Origin: Spinellus fusiger | Lineage: Eukaryota; Mucoromycota; Mucoromycetes; Mucorales; Phycomycetaceae | Reading direction: 5' to 3' | NCBI GenBank assembly: GCA_025094145.1 | Contig: JALLLS010000041.1 | Coordinates: 1-64,000 of the forward strand | DNA: 64,000 nucleotides | Shown: positions 46,757 to 57,282 of the stretch, one piece after another | How the letters are laid out: each line of letters opens with the position of its first letter | How positions within the stretch are numbered: the first letter of the stretch is position 1 | Translations under genes and position numbers: made by a program | The notes under the pieces: generated by a model | Told to the model about the DNA's origin: nothing | Database searches by the model: none | The model's input: only the letters and a program-made list of their open reading frames with translations

Positions 46757-48115
46757 CACACCAGGAGGTCTTTAGGATATAAAGGGAAATACATGAACAA
46801 TGAAATTATGTTATTTCTTTGGTTGGTCAATGTGTTTGAAAATAACCTTCTCACTGTCTATCTGTCTTGGCATTGACTATGGACTGTGCAATTAAACACT
46901 ATAAAGTTGGATAAAAGGAAGGAGTAAACCTGACATTGCGACTCAATCACTGCATTTAATGTTTAACATGTGCCATCCATAAGCCCACAGTATTTGCAGT
47001 ATAGCACTACTTGAGAAAAGTTTAAGACATACTGAATTAACTCTAATAATCATTACCTAGTAAATAGAACTAAACTCACTTATGTTAAGAACAGTATATC
47101 CATTCATTGCCTCAATATTCATTATCACCTCAACTGTCTCATTGTAACTGTTCTCAACAATAGTACTTAATGATTACAAAGTATTGTTTCTAATACTGGA
47201 CTTTAGGATCAAGGCAAATAGAGTGTGAATTGTTTGACTTGTAAATTTGACGTGAATTTTGACTTGTGAATTTTATGAGTGGAGGCTAGTGTATACATTA
47301 CCAGAATAGAGAGAAAGAAAGATTATTATTTGTTTTGATATTCCCCTCTTTTTGTTATTTCTCACACTGCACATACAACTTAATGCCTAAGTACCCATCA
47401 AGATGAGCATAAATAAGCAAGGTAATATGTGGTTATTAACAAAGAAAAACAATAGAAGGAGGTGATAGACACTACTAAAGGCTATTCTAGTGATAAAAAG
47501 GTAAATAATGCCATCATCTGGGCTTGAGTTCAATGTAATCTACAAGACATAGTATTGACTCTTCTTCTAATAGATGATATATGGCTTATTATTCTAAAGA
47601 CAAGTATTAAGTACAAGGTAAGTTTACTATCTCTCTTGATTAAGTTATTAATAATACAATATTCTGTTATTAGATAAGTTAAGACTCTTCTCAAGTCAGC
47701 CTTAGGTGGTCTTCTTCCTTCTATACTGTCTAAGGTGTCTAGGCTGTCTAGGGTATACTCCTGAGCATAGTTATCTATCTCCCAAGGATAAAGCATAAGG
47801 CTTCTAGAGTATAGATTCTATTGCTATGAAGGAATATACCTAGAACAGCAGTAGCTATAGTAATAGTATATCATTAGCTACAGTATTATTAGCTATATTA
47901 TTATAATAAACAATTTTATCTATTAACAATTTTATTCATAAACAATATTTTTATTGATAATACAATTTGATATTGAGGTATTCCACAAAAGAAAATATTA
48001 TTTTTGATATCCACAAACCTTTGATTTCAAGTACAGTTCCATAAAAGGCAAGAAATTTTCAGTTTTAAAAGGCAAAGATATCATCGCTTAAAGGCCAGAA
48101 ATATCTCCTGGTGTG
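46757..48115 (-). mobile_element. TA-flanked element, copy B2 (complete, 1359 bp)
   Basis: Intact ends: CACACCAGGAGG with TTTAGGATATAAAGGG at 46,757 and the inverted CACACCAGGAGAT at 48,115, with TA on both sides (46,755-46,756 and 48,116-48,117). This is the best complete B copy for defining the family. The orientation (left end at 48,115) is opposite to the surrounding host genes. Minus-strand frames such as 47,796-47,530 recur in B1 and B3 with lesions but have no recognisable domain. The element fills most of the space between the DnaJ gene and RPN7. Confidence 0.92.
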
Positions 48116-48317
48116 TAGAGAATAGAGGTCTGCGACTGCTATTATGTACTGTCACTCTACACACCCACTGCTGTGTCTGTATAGGTGTGTGTAGGCATGA
48201 AAAAACTCAGGGCCATCTGTCGGCGAATCAATTTGTTGCGTCACATTATTACGTATCAAGTGTAGATAAAGTTACGCGCGTCTTATTATTATTTTGCTTC
48301 TTCTTCTTCCATCTGCC

Positions 48318-49791
48318 ATGTCTATTCCTACGCAAGAAAACACCCTACAGAAGATTCCTGACCTCTATTTATCAGTAAGAAACACTCATCAACAGGTGCA
48401 ACACACACTTATTCCTCTTCTTAGCACCAACGCTTTATTGTCAACCAAGGACCTGCAGAACAAAGAGATGAGGCAAAACAACAACTCCTTCAGGAGATAG
48501 AAGCCAACAGTAAGCTACTTTTCACATGAGCCACCCTAACATGCACTAGACATGGCCCCCTTTTATAAGCTTATAGCAGAAGAATTCAAACTGCCCCTGG
48601 ACACAGTCCTCTACCAACGTATGGAAACAGCCAACAAGGAACAGCTACAGAAATACGACGATAAAGTAACAGACGCAGAACAGAACCAAGGAGAAACAGA
48701 AGTCAACGAAGCATTATTGGGAAAAGCAGACTACTATGCCAAGATTGGTGATAAGGAAAACGCCTTGACTGCCTACAATAGTCTTTTGAACAAGTCCATT
48801 ACCCTCGGCACACGCATTGATATTGTGTTTGCTATTGTCCGTATTGGATTCTTCTTTGAGGATTATACCCTTGTACGGGCTAAATTGGAAAAGCTGAAAG
48901 AGTTGATTGAGCAGGGAGGAGATTGGGATAGACGCAACCGTCTCAAGGCTTATGAGGGTGTGTATTTGATGTCGATCCGAGACTTTAAGGGAGCCGCCAG
49001 TCTTTTTATCGATACTCTTAGTACATTCACCAGCACAGAAATGATGTCCTACAAAGACTTTGTCAAGTATGCTGTATTGACAAGTGTCATTAGCATGCAG
49101 CGTGTGGATATCAAAAAGAAGGTAATGTGTGTCGATCCGAGAAGGAAGAACAGAAAACAAGACAAGACACTGACGGGAAAGAGAATCATGGGATTAGGTG
49201 TTGAATGCACCTGAGATTCTGGAAGTGGTTTCTGAAGTGCCTTACTTGGAGGACTTTATGACAAGCTTATACAACTGCAACTATGCAGACTTCTTCCGTG
49301 CACTTGGTAGGTCAAGGATAGACATTTGTAGAAAGAGAGAGAGACAGAGAGAGACAGAGAGATGGACTAACTGTGGTGATAGCTCATATTGAAGATACAC
49401 ATCTGCGCACTTCTCGTTACTTGTACCCACATATGCGCTACTATACACGTGAAATGCGCATTGTGGCCTATGCACAGCTGCTTGAGAGCTATCGATCATT
49501 GACATTGGCAAGTATGGCACAGGCATTTGGTGTTTCTGAAGACTTTATTGATCGGTAAGTAAAGATAATCTAATGTATATATAAAGGGGGAATAGTATTG
49601 ATGCCTGACTATTTAGTGAGCTCTATAAATTTGTGGCTGCTGGTCGTCTGAATTGTGTCATTGATAAAGTGAATGGTATTATTGAGACAAACCGCCCTGA
49701 TGCAAAGAATGCACAATATCAAACAGTAGTGAAGCAAGGAGATTTGTTGCTGAACAGAGTACAAAAGTTGAGCAGAGTCATTGACGTTTAA
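48318..49791 (+). CDS. RPN7: 26S proteasome regulatory subunit Rpn7/PSMD6
   Basis: Six exons: 48318-48374, 48425-48509, 48550-49121, 49198-49306, 49383-49554 and 49617-49791. All joins keep phase and give 389 residues, the same size as animal PSMD6. The N-terminal half has the TPR-like helical repeats typical of Rpn7 ([23 protein letters not shown] then [15 protein letters not shown]). The C-terminal half is a PCI domain ending in [37 protein letters not shown] and the helix that follows. Rpn7 is a lid subunit that helps hold the 19S particle together. The upstream element B2 ends only 203 bases before the ATG, so the promoter is short or lies within the element. Confidence 0.95.
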
Positions 49792-49895
49792 TACAAGACA
49801 CCCTTTGATTCTTTGTGTATATATACATGTGTGTGTGTTTATGAGTGTGTTTGTGTGTGAGTGTATATATCTGTATCAGCACAGTGGAAGCAGCA

Positions 49896-50930
49896 TTAAC
49901 CTGTCAATGAAATACTCTTTTCTATAGTGTGACCCATACTGACATAGAGTCTAGTAATATTCATAGATACTGCTCTCAATTCCTCAATCCATGGCACAGG
50001 CAATGATTCCTTGGCTTGTTGTAGGAGATCAAGGCTGTTGGCACGGACAAGACTAGCATGAAAACGAGGAGGCTGTCTGTTACTTAATATCTTGTAATGA
50101 TAAGATTACCTTGTAGAATTCAGGTTGACGCAGACGGCTGGCTGCTTTATCCACAGCTGACATGCATGCCAATAACTATACTTATTGTATGAGATTTCTC
50201 TTACTCAGTAGAAAGAGATCTGAGCTTACCTCGTTGTATCCTGCCCCTACTTCTGCAGTAACAAAAGAAGCATCTGAAGTATCACTCCTGAGTACTGAGA
50301 TTTGTGCAAAAGACAGAGAGAATCTAATCATTCCCAATCTTAGTCATACGCTATATCTTTGTTCCTAGTCTCTTTACCTTTTGTGTCGACCTATATCCTC
50401 ACGTAGTCCCACTACAAAATCATCCAATTGATATTGTCGCAGTGATATACACCGACTTAGGCTGATATGTAGCGATTGTTCTCGTACACATGTTGTTATG
50501 TCTTTGTTTTGTAAATGATCTAGTATCTTTTGCATAGTAGCATCAACAGAAACTAATAAAATAAAAGGTCAGAAAGAGAGATGATTCTGATGATAAAGGT
50601 AATTTCTCCCCTTTTTCTTCTTCTTATCTCACGCTTACTTTTGGCATACACACGTGTAGCCCAACTATCTATGCCATGCTGACCCTGTCCTTTTGTGGTT
50701 CTTCCCTGGAATACAGCAGGCAAAGGAGGCAAAGAAGTCAGAAAGGGTCCACTTGTCTGACTAGAAAAAAAAAGTGATCAATCCATACTTTTCTTTCTTT
50801 TTCTTTCTTACTATCGTTTTTTCTCTACAGCACTTTCTATGGCATTCTCTTTAGGAGCAGGCCTCTTCTTTAATAATAAGTCTGTTTCTTCATCACTCGA
50901 ACAAGAATCATAATCTACTAATCCTTTCAT
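49896..50930 (-). CDS. USB1: U6 snRNA phosphodiesterase Usb1 (2H superfamily)
   Basis: Six exons on the minus strand: 50930-50812, 50760-50639, 50552-50378, 50323-50230, 50175-50110 and 50072-49896, giving 250 residues. Both catalytic HxS motifs of the 2H phosphoesterases are present: LHISLSR at about residue 109 and FHASLVR at about residue 197. The usual Usb1 landmarks LPPLPAVF and WATRVYAK precede them, and an acidic N-terminal tail reads DYDSCSSDEE. Usb1 trims the oligo(U) tail of U6 snRNA in the nucleus and leaves a protected end, which stabilises U6 for splicing. The start was chosen as the first ATG giving the conserved acidic tail. Introns are very short (54 bp at the smallest). It converges with RPN7, with the stop codons about 100 bases apart. 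Confidence 0.9.
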
Positions 50931-51094
50931 GTCTAATTCAATTCTCTCTTTACTCTTTCTATCAAAACAATAACAACAACAACAACACAATCAATCAATA
51001 GAATGAGGAAAGAGAAAAGAGAAAAGAGAAAAGAAAGAGAAAGAAAGACATGAACAAAGCAGTATCTTTTTGTCAATGCATCTTAAAGTGACTG

Positions 51095-54000
51095 TCAAAA
51101 AGTTCCCCGAGAACTCATAAGAACAGTCACTATGGCATGGCAAAAGGTATTCACTTCTTCACCATCGCCTTCTTCCACCATAGTACAGAACAAAGGCAGC
51201 GTTACAAGACGAGTGCAATACAGGGCCATGGTATAAAGACATGATTTCATAACGTGCTGAAATGGCCATACGTGAGAAATCACTCCTCCGTTGTGAGTGG
51301 ATGGGTCACGGCACTTTCTAAACACTAGCAGACTCCCCTGTAATGTGTCTGGAAAAGAAGGGTGGTGTAGTTGTTCTAGAATCCACTGCTCACATACTCT
51401 AAAGGCAGTGGGGCATCCGTATCTATCGGATAATTGCAGTAATTCAATGACATGGGACCAAGCGCATGCATCCGAGTGAGTGGGCAATAGAGAGTTTGAA
51501 GGTGAGGAAGGACGATGCAGAAGGTGAGAAAGAAGGTGCAAAAGGTGAGAAATGCCTTGGAAAGAGACATCATGTAGATGAATAGGAGTTTTTTGAGATT
51601 CTTGGTAGGTGTTGCTTAAAAGAGCAGCAAAAGAGGAGGACTGTTGGATCAATGGGTCTGCTTCCACTGTGATTGTCTGTCTATCGTCTGTGATGAATAC
51701 TACTGTAGCAGTGTTTGTAGTGATATCTGTAGCAGTGTTTGTAATGATGTCTGTAGCAGTGTTTAATAAAGCTAATGCATGTCTCTTTTGGTGGGCCATA
51801 ATCTCAATCACTTGAGCTGAACTTCTTCTTCTTGTCAAAAGATATGCTTGTGGAGGCGTATGTGTCGATTCCAATGAATAAACAAGCATATGACATACCA
51901 CTCCCATAATACAATTCTCATCCAAAATATTCTCTTCTGTTGCTACATCTACTAATAAGGACCAATGCTGTGGATCCATACAAGCATAAGCAATAGCAAT
52001 GGCGCACATTTCATTCAGTACAATGGCATTGTCATTGAGGGTGAATTGGAATAGTCGCCATAGATCCTCAAGACACTTTGTATGCAGTTGTTGGCAGAAA
52101 TAATCTCTCCAGTAAATATCCATTGGTCTGTGGAGTAAGGTGGGTCGAAAGAGAAGCATCCATAGATCCAAACGGACAAACACAGAGAGAGTCTCTTTGT
52201 AGGTCACTAAGCGAGTAAGACTGCGTTGAAGAGCCTGTAGAGATACCAAGGAAGTGGTACATGTCTCTGTCGTATCTATAAGAGATAGGGGTAATGGACA
52301 CGAAGATACTTGTGTCATTAGCAGTAGAAGTTTACCCAAGGATTCCATCATGGGTGGATCTGATTCCATGATCTGCAGTCCAAATTCAGGCAAGAGAGTC
52401 AATGTGTCTAGTAAAAGAGTGGCTGTAGTCATTACTTGTTCATCTCTTTTCCATATTTCTTCTTCTTTGTCTGATACAGTGCTTGGTGTGAGTATAAGGA
52501 CATCTCTGAGAATAGACAAAAGACTGTTTGTGGATCCTTCTTTGTTATAAAGAGATCCTTGGTGTGGAGAAGAAGTAAGTGCCTGATCAACAGATACAAG
52601 TATTTCTCTGTCATTGAGTCCCTTCCATGTTATCCATGCCTGTAAGGAAGCCATGTCGAATTGAAAAGCATGAATGACCTTGAGAGACCATACAATAACT
52701 CGATTCCACTGCTGTCTCTTTAAAGAGTCGCTCTCTCGTGCTTTTGTAGAGAGATCCAGTAGATGAAGGATCATTGGAATGACAGTACACTCTTCTCTCA
52801 ATTTAATTCTCACATAGGCCGTCTTGCTGACAAGAGAAGCAATAAAGCGGATGAACAGACTATAGACAGTGAGTGTTTCTACAGAATAGCCCAGCTGGGT
52901 GTTGGTAGGAATCCATGCCATGGACACAAGCGACAAACAATCTTCATCCACTAGTCTTTCGCATGCTCGTGGATGATGAGATGCCTTTTCCAATGCAGCA
53001 AAGGCTCTTTTTGCCTTGCTCAACAAAGAAGCATGAAGAGGGGTATGTTGTGGGGTCTCCTTCTCACTCACATAAGGGTGTCCAGCAGGAAGCATCTCCT
53101 TGGGACTCGAATGACATATCAACGCCAGCCCTTGTTTCGCCTGCACCAACGTAGGCTGCCACACCAGGGATTGTAGATGAGAGGGTGCATTGGACCATTG
53201 ATCCACTGCATCACTGTAGTGCAGTAGATACACTCCCAGCTTCTCTAGACGCCCACTGAGACTCACAGGCGCAGTCTCTTTTAATAAGCAGGTCCACAGT
53301 GCTTGAACACACACCGCTGTGCTACGTGCCAATCGATTCACTGTTGCATCGGATGTATTCTGGATGGTCTGAATAAGGCACTCCAGTAGCAGGGCAAAGA
53401 GAGATTCATACGCCAACACAACCCTAGCCTCCAGATAGCAAAAGGCCTGCTCTTCAGAATCCACCCATACTTGACTAGGCCAGTGACCCTTTTCCACATG
53501 GGCAATGTCTTCTGCCTTGGTAGGCCATGCAACATACACAACAAGACAGTGGACAATTGTACGCACATCAAGAGAATGGCACTGAGATGACTCTCCAGAA
53601 CATGTTTTAATACTGCACTGAAGAAGTCTTCCAAGAAGAGAGGCGGCCAAGTCCATGTCTTTTCTATGCGGAGTGTCTTTTGTAAAAGGTTGAGTTGAGT
53701 TCTCATACAGGTGCTGTCGTAGTGCACTGGAAGACACCAAGACGTCTCTCATTAACTGGTAGACAAGAGGATGCCATTGCTCTACACTGGTGGATTCTGC
53801 TATTCTATTGAGTGCTGTATCTGACACGCTTATACATACATTCACTGTGGCTGTAAGGGAGTGCAGAGAGCGTATTTCTTTAGAGGAGGGCTGGTGCCTT
53901 TTGCACAAGGACTCCCATACAGAAGCAAGGACATGGAAATGAATGGTATGGGCATACTGTGATAAAAAGACGGAGCATTCTCCTGTACGTTCTCTGCCTA

Positions 54001-54598
54001 GTTTCACCAGGTGTTCCAGCAGACAGGAGACAAGCGTGAGGTGTTCTGTCTTGTCCTGTACAGCATACAGCTGCTTTGTCAGTAGAACATAAGCATTGCA
54101 CCTAAGAAGCCACACACTCCAACTGGGTTTGGAGAGAGCACGGAGACAGAGACGTTGCAGTGTATTGTCACTCTTAATGGAGAGACTCCACTCCAGCACA
54201 TGGTCCACAGCGGCCAAACACTGTGCAGGCTTTACAAGAGCAGTGTAGTGTTCCAGGAGAAGAGCAAGACAGGGCAACAGTGCCTGTGTAATGATAAACA
54301 CAGGAGGAGAGTGCGTCAGTTGTGCTGTCTGCTTCAGACACTGAGCAAGACTAGGCAGATGAAAGGTTTTTTGGTTCTTTCTGTTGATGAAGCGCAATAG
54401 CACCTCCAGACATCGAAGCAGTCGATGAAAAGGCCACCGTGACTGGGAAGTGGAGTGGTAATGAGCCCATGACTTGAGAAGAGAGTCCACTTGAGAAGAC
54501 GGCAGCTCATAAATACGACGGTGGAGGGCAGTGAGAGAAGTGGTATCTGAAGAACAGAGGTGTTTATACAGTGTGGTAAGACTCAGACATGACTCCAT
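51095..54598 (-). CDS. Large helical-repeat protein with C-terminal BTB domain
   Basis: A single uninterrupted exon of 1167 residues, unusual here since most neighbours have five or more introns. The first roughly 900 residues are Leu-rich alpha-helical repeats of ARM/HEAT character with no catalytic motif. Residues from about 960 onward form a BTB/POZ-like domain: VFITDDRQTITVEADPLIQ, then SFAALLSNTYQESQ, then IHLHDVSFQGISHLLHLL, followed by a BACK-like helical tail. The ARM-then-BTB order recalls animal ARMC5 and plant ARIA, which recruit substrates to Cul3 ubiquitin ligases, but I cannot show orthology. The ATG at 54,598 is the first in frame. It is divergent from SMG9 with 262 bases between start codons. 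Confidence 0.8.
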   Translation of the reverse strand: MESCLSLTTLYKHLCSSDTTSLTALHRRIYELPSSQVDSLLKSWAHYHSTSQSRWPFHRLLRCLEVLLRFINRKNQKTFHLPSLAQCLKQTAQLTHSPPVFIITQALLPCLALLLEHYTALVKPAQCLAAVDHVLEWSLSIKSDNTLQRLCLRALSKPSWSVWLLRCNAYVLLTKQLYAVQDKTEHLTLVSCLLEHLVKLGRERTGECSVFLSQYAHTIHFHVLASVWESLCKRHQPSSKEIRSLHSLTATVNVCISVSDTALNRIAESTSVEQWHPLVYQLMRDVLVSSSALRQHLYENSTQPFTKDTPHRKDMDLAASLLGRLLQCSIKTCSGESSQCHSLDVRTIVHCLVVYVAWPTKAEDIAHVEKGHWPSQVWVDSEEQAFCYLEARVVLAYESLFALLLECLIQTIQNTSDATVNRLARSTAVCVQALWTCLLKETAPVSLSGRLEKLGVYLLHYSDAVDQWSNAPSHLQSLVWQPTLVQAKQGLALICHSSPKEMLPAGHPYVSEKETPQHTPLHASLLSKAKRAFAALEKASHHPRACERLVDEDCLSLVSMAWIPTNTQLGYSVETLTVYSLFIRFIASLVSKTAYVRIKLREECTVIPMILHLLDLSTKARESDSLKRQQWNRVIVWSLKVIHAFQFDMASLQAWITWKGLNDREILVSVDQALTSSPHQGSLYNKEGSTNSLLSILRDVLILTPSTVSDKEEEIWKRDEQVMTTATLLLDTLTLLPEFGLQIMESDPPMMESLGKLLLLMTQVSSCPLPLSLIDTTETCTTSLVSLQALQRSLTRLVTYKETLSVFVRLDLWMLLFRPTLLHRPMDIYWRDYFCQQLHTKCLEDLWRLFQFTLNDNAIVLNEMCAIAIAYACMDPQHWSLLVDVATEENILDENCIMGVVCHMLVYSLESTHTPPQAYLLTRRRSSAQVIEIMAHQKRHALALLNTATDIITNTATDITTNTATVVFITDDRQTITVEADPLIQQSSSFAALLSNTYQESQKTPIHLHDVSFQGISHLLHLLSHLLHRPSSPSNSLLPTHSDACAWSHVIELLQLSDRYGCPTAFRVCEQWILEQLHHPSFPDTLQGSLLVFRKCRDPSTHNGGVISHVWPFQHVMKSCLYTMALYCTRLVTLPLFCTMVEEGDGEEVNTFCHAIVTVLMSSRGTF

Positions 54599-54860
54599 CA
54601 AGACAGGACAGAAGGTGTGACGGTTCCTTTTTGAAAAAGAGAGTCCACATCCCTTATCCCTTTCTACTTGTCAAGAAAAGAAAAAAAAAAAGACAAAAAG
54701 AAAAAGGATGTGCTCGGAGATTAAAGTGTTCTCTGAGGTTAAGGATCTAAGAGAAAGAAAAAAAAAAAAAAACACCTTTATCTCTCATTACCAACAGCTT
54801 TCATTTTTTCATTTTTTCATTTTTGTTCTTGTTCTTATTCTTGTTATACGCGGGGTTGTC
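54599..54860. promoter_or_regulatory. Divergent promoter between the BTB gene and SMG9
   Basis: 262 bases separate the two start codons. They contain A-rich runs and tandem TTTTTCA units before SMG9. No TATA box could be assigned with confidence. Confidence 0.4.
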
Positions 54861-56372
54861 ATGGAGAAGCGTTCTCATACAAGACGCAAAGACCGTCGTA
54901 GGGTAAACCTGTGCTTTCTATTTTGTTTGTACTCGAGTATGACTGACGTGTAGAAGGATGACTATTCTCGAGACACTGTAAAGCCATTTATGCAGGCGCC
55001 TGTTATTCTCGAACGACCAAACCGCGTTGATGTGCCTGTACCAGAGACAGTAGAAGAACGTAAACCCATAGAACCCACCAAACCTCCTCGTCATGAAGAG
55101 AGTAGGGCGGTGATTCCTATGTTTCGACGCAATACCAAATTCCAAATAGAAAGTGTTCTCAAGGCATGTCTTTGAAGAGAAAGAAAGAGAGAAAGAGAGG
55201 GAGAGTATTCATGCCATCGTAGTATTTGGGAGATTATCCTGGCCATTTTGTGATGGGCGTTGTAGGCAGACAAGGCGTAGGAAAGTCAACCCTCCTGTCT
55301 AGTTTTATGCAGGCATCGGCCGAGGTAACATAAGCCTCATCCTCCATGGATGTTGATGAAGTACGGTGGATGGGTGGATAGGAATTTCCTGTACAATCCA
55401 ACAGTGCACTTTTATATGAAGGCCACAAGACACTGGGGATTGATATGCACATTACACCCGAGAGAATCATTCTTCTGGACACGGAGGCAAGTGGCAGAGG
55501 ATAAGAGAAGAGAGAGAAAGAGAGAGAAAATTAATACTGTTTATACCATGAACAGCCCTTGTTGAGTTGGTCTAGCATGGACAAGACACTAAAGGCAGGA
55601 GGATTTGAAGGTTTACCACCTGATGTGTGGTTGGAGATGGAAGTAGGTCAATTCGTTCGTAGTGGTGCTATTCTACTCACTCTATGTGTGGACAGTGCAT
55701 CTATCAGCTTGCATTTATGCTGTCTGTTTGTAATGTGGTGATGGTGGTATTGGAAGGAGCTGCCGTGGACACATCTCTGCTTCAGAACATAAGAAAGGCA
55801 GAGATACTCAAATCCAATCTCCAGGATTTTCCTCTGATTCCTCTCTCCAATCTACCCTCAGATCCTCATACATCTTCTAATATTGGTATGAACACACGTA
55901 AAATGAGTATTTAATGGGGAGTAGTGTTTGTAGGAAACAAGTGCCAGGATGTTGATTTTACATGGCAGCACTATGAAGAAGCACAGTCTATTATTAAGAG
56001 CATCTTCTCCAATTCCTCCCTCAAGACATCAGGTAGGTTGGAACAAGTAGAGATAAATAAGAGACGCTTATGAGTCCCTCTTCACTAGGCCTTGTCTCTC
56101 TTGGACACACCCTTCCCTTCTTTGAGCTGTCTGATCCATGCAATCTATACTATCTGCCACAGATACATCCTACAAGTAGTATTGAGTCCTTTGAGGTACT
56201 AGTGACTGCTCTTCGAGACCAAATGATGGCTGCTCCAAGAAGATCTGGCAAGAGAGGCCAACTGTCAGAAAAGGAGTGGTTCAGAAATGCAGTCAAGACG
56301 TATGAATTGATTCGTAAATCTGAGCCCATGGTGGAGTATGCCAAACTATTGAAAAAACTAAGAGAGAGCTAA
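54861..56372 (+). CDS. SMG9: SMG9-like nonsense-mediated decay factor
   Basis: Eight exons: 54861-54902, 54954-55163, 55223-55324, 55382-55486, 55556-55642, 55696-55885, 55934-56032 and 56089-56372, giving 372 residues. The G-domain-like fold starts with MGVVGRQGVGKSTLLSSFM (P-loop GRQGVGKS near residue 100), then HKTLGIDMHITPERIILLDTEPLL, then LAFMLSVCNVVMVVLEGAAVD, which is the SMG9 pattern. SMG9 with SMG8 binds and restrains the kinase SMG1, which phosphorylates Upf1 during nonsense-mediated mRNA decay. Introns 2 and 4 use GC instead of GT at the donor (AAG then GCATGT at 55,164; GAG then GCAAGT at 55,487), the only choice that keeps frame and homology. Yeast lacks this gene, so its presence fits an early-diverging fungus. 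Confidence 0.88.
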
Positions 56373-57282
56373 GAGAGGAAAGAGAGAGAAAACCATTTCA
56401 ACACTGTTTTAGAGTGAATCGACGAGAACTTTTTTCTTCTCTCTTCTCCTCTACGAGCTATGCAGGCAGACCAGGAGTGACGTGTGCTTTGACGATTGTT
56501 TTCATTTTGTCCGCATCTTCCCATGCAATTGACTGCGCTTACAAGGAATAAGAACAATAATAAGAACACGAATCAATCAATCAGTCAATCAATCAGTCAA
56601 TCAATCAATAATAATAATAATAATAGAAAAAAGAAGACTTTCAGGAGAAAAGGGGGTGGTCCTATGAGTAAACTACATTGACTAGTTTGGTATGGAAAAA
56701 GCACAAAGAAAGCACAATGGAAGTACAAGCGTAGAAGAAATGCAGAAGCACAGAAAGTAGGGTGTATGTTGGATAAAAGTGGTAAAAGAGCGAAGATAAG
56801 CAGTCACTGTCGGACGCTTTCCGTGAGGAGTCAAGGAGACGAAAGGTCACACAGAATCTGTCATGGCAACAAGAGCCCAATGAATCAGATAAAGAAAGAC
56901 CCTTGCTATATTTAGCATTGTTATTTTCATGCGCTGTTATTTTTATACTTTCTCCACCCACAGATTTTATGATCTTTTTCACGTCTTTATTCAAACTCAG
57001 TCCATAAGAAGCCAAGGCACGGTTCCTTATTCTTTTAATATGAAGAGTACAAACAGTAAAGAATGACGCTAATAAAGTATGTTTATTATTGATCAAATAC
57101 TATTTCAACATAGAAAAAGAAAGAGATATATATGTGTGTGTGTGTGTGTGTGTGTTATATGTGTAGAGGGAGAAGGATGGAGATTTTTGGTAGAAAGAAC
57201 ACAGAACAAAGAAAAGGAGAGAGAGCAGAGGATATGTAGTAGCAGTAGTAGTAGTAGTAGCAGTAGATTATGAATAAAATTA
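56373..57282. other. SMG9-chitin synthase intergenic region
   Basis: Holds the SMG9 3' region, an AATC tetranucleotide array (about 56,565-56,610), the possible small exon on the minus strand, and a TG array (about 57,127-57,153) with AGTAGT units just beyond the chitin synthase stop. A minus-strand frame at 56,662-57,096 of 144 codons has no recognisable motif. Confidence 0.45.
56458..56541 (-). CDS. Possible terminal exon of a small unidentified gene
   Basis: Reading the minus strand after an AG at about 56,542 gives AQSIAWEDADKMKTIVKAHV followed by TPGLPA and a stop. It looks protein-like and is preceded by a pyrimidine/ATTG repeat tract that could be an intron. No upstream exon could be joined, and no family is recognised. 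It converges with SMG9. The support is only compositional. Confidence 0.25.

Noticed and set aside
56662..57096. 144-codon minus-strand frame beyond the chitin synthase gene
   Set aside because: Its composition shifts along its length, there is no motif or conserved join, and it contains pyrimidine-rich leader-like sequence; insufficient support for a gene.
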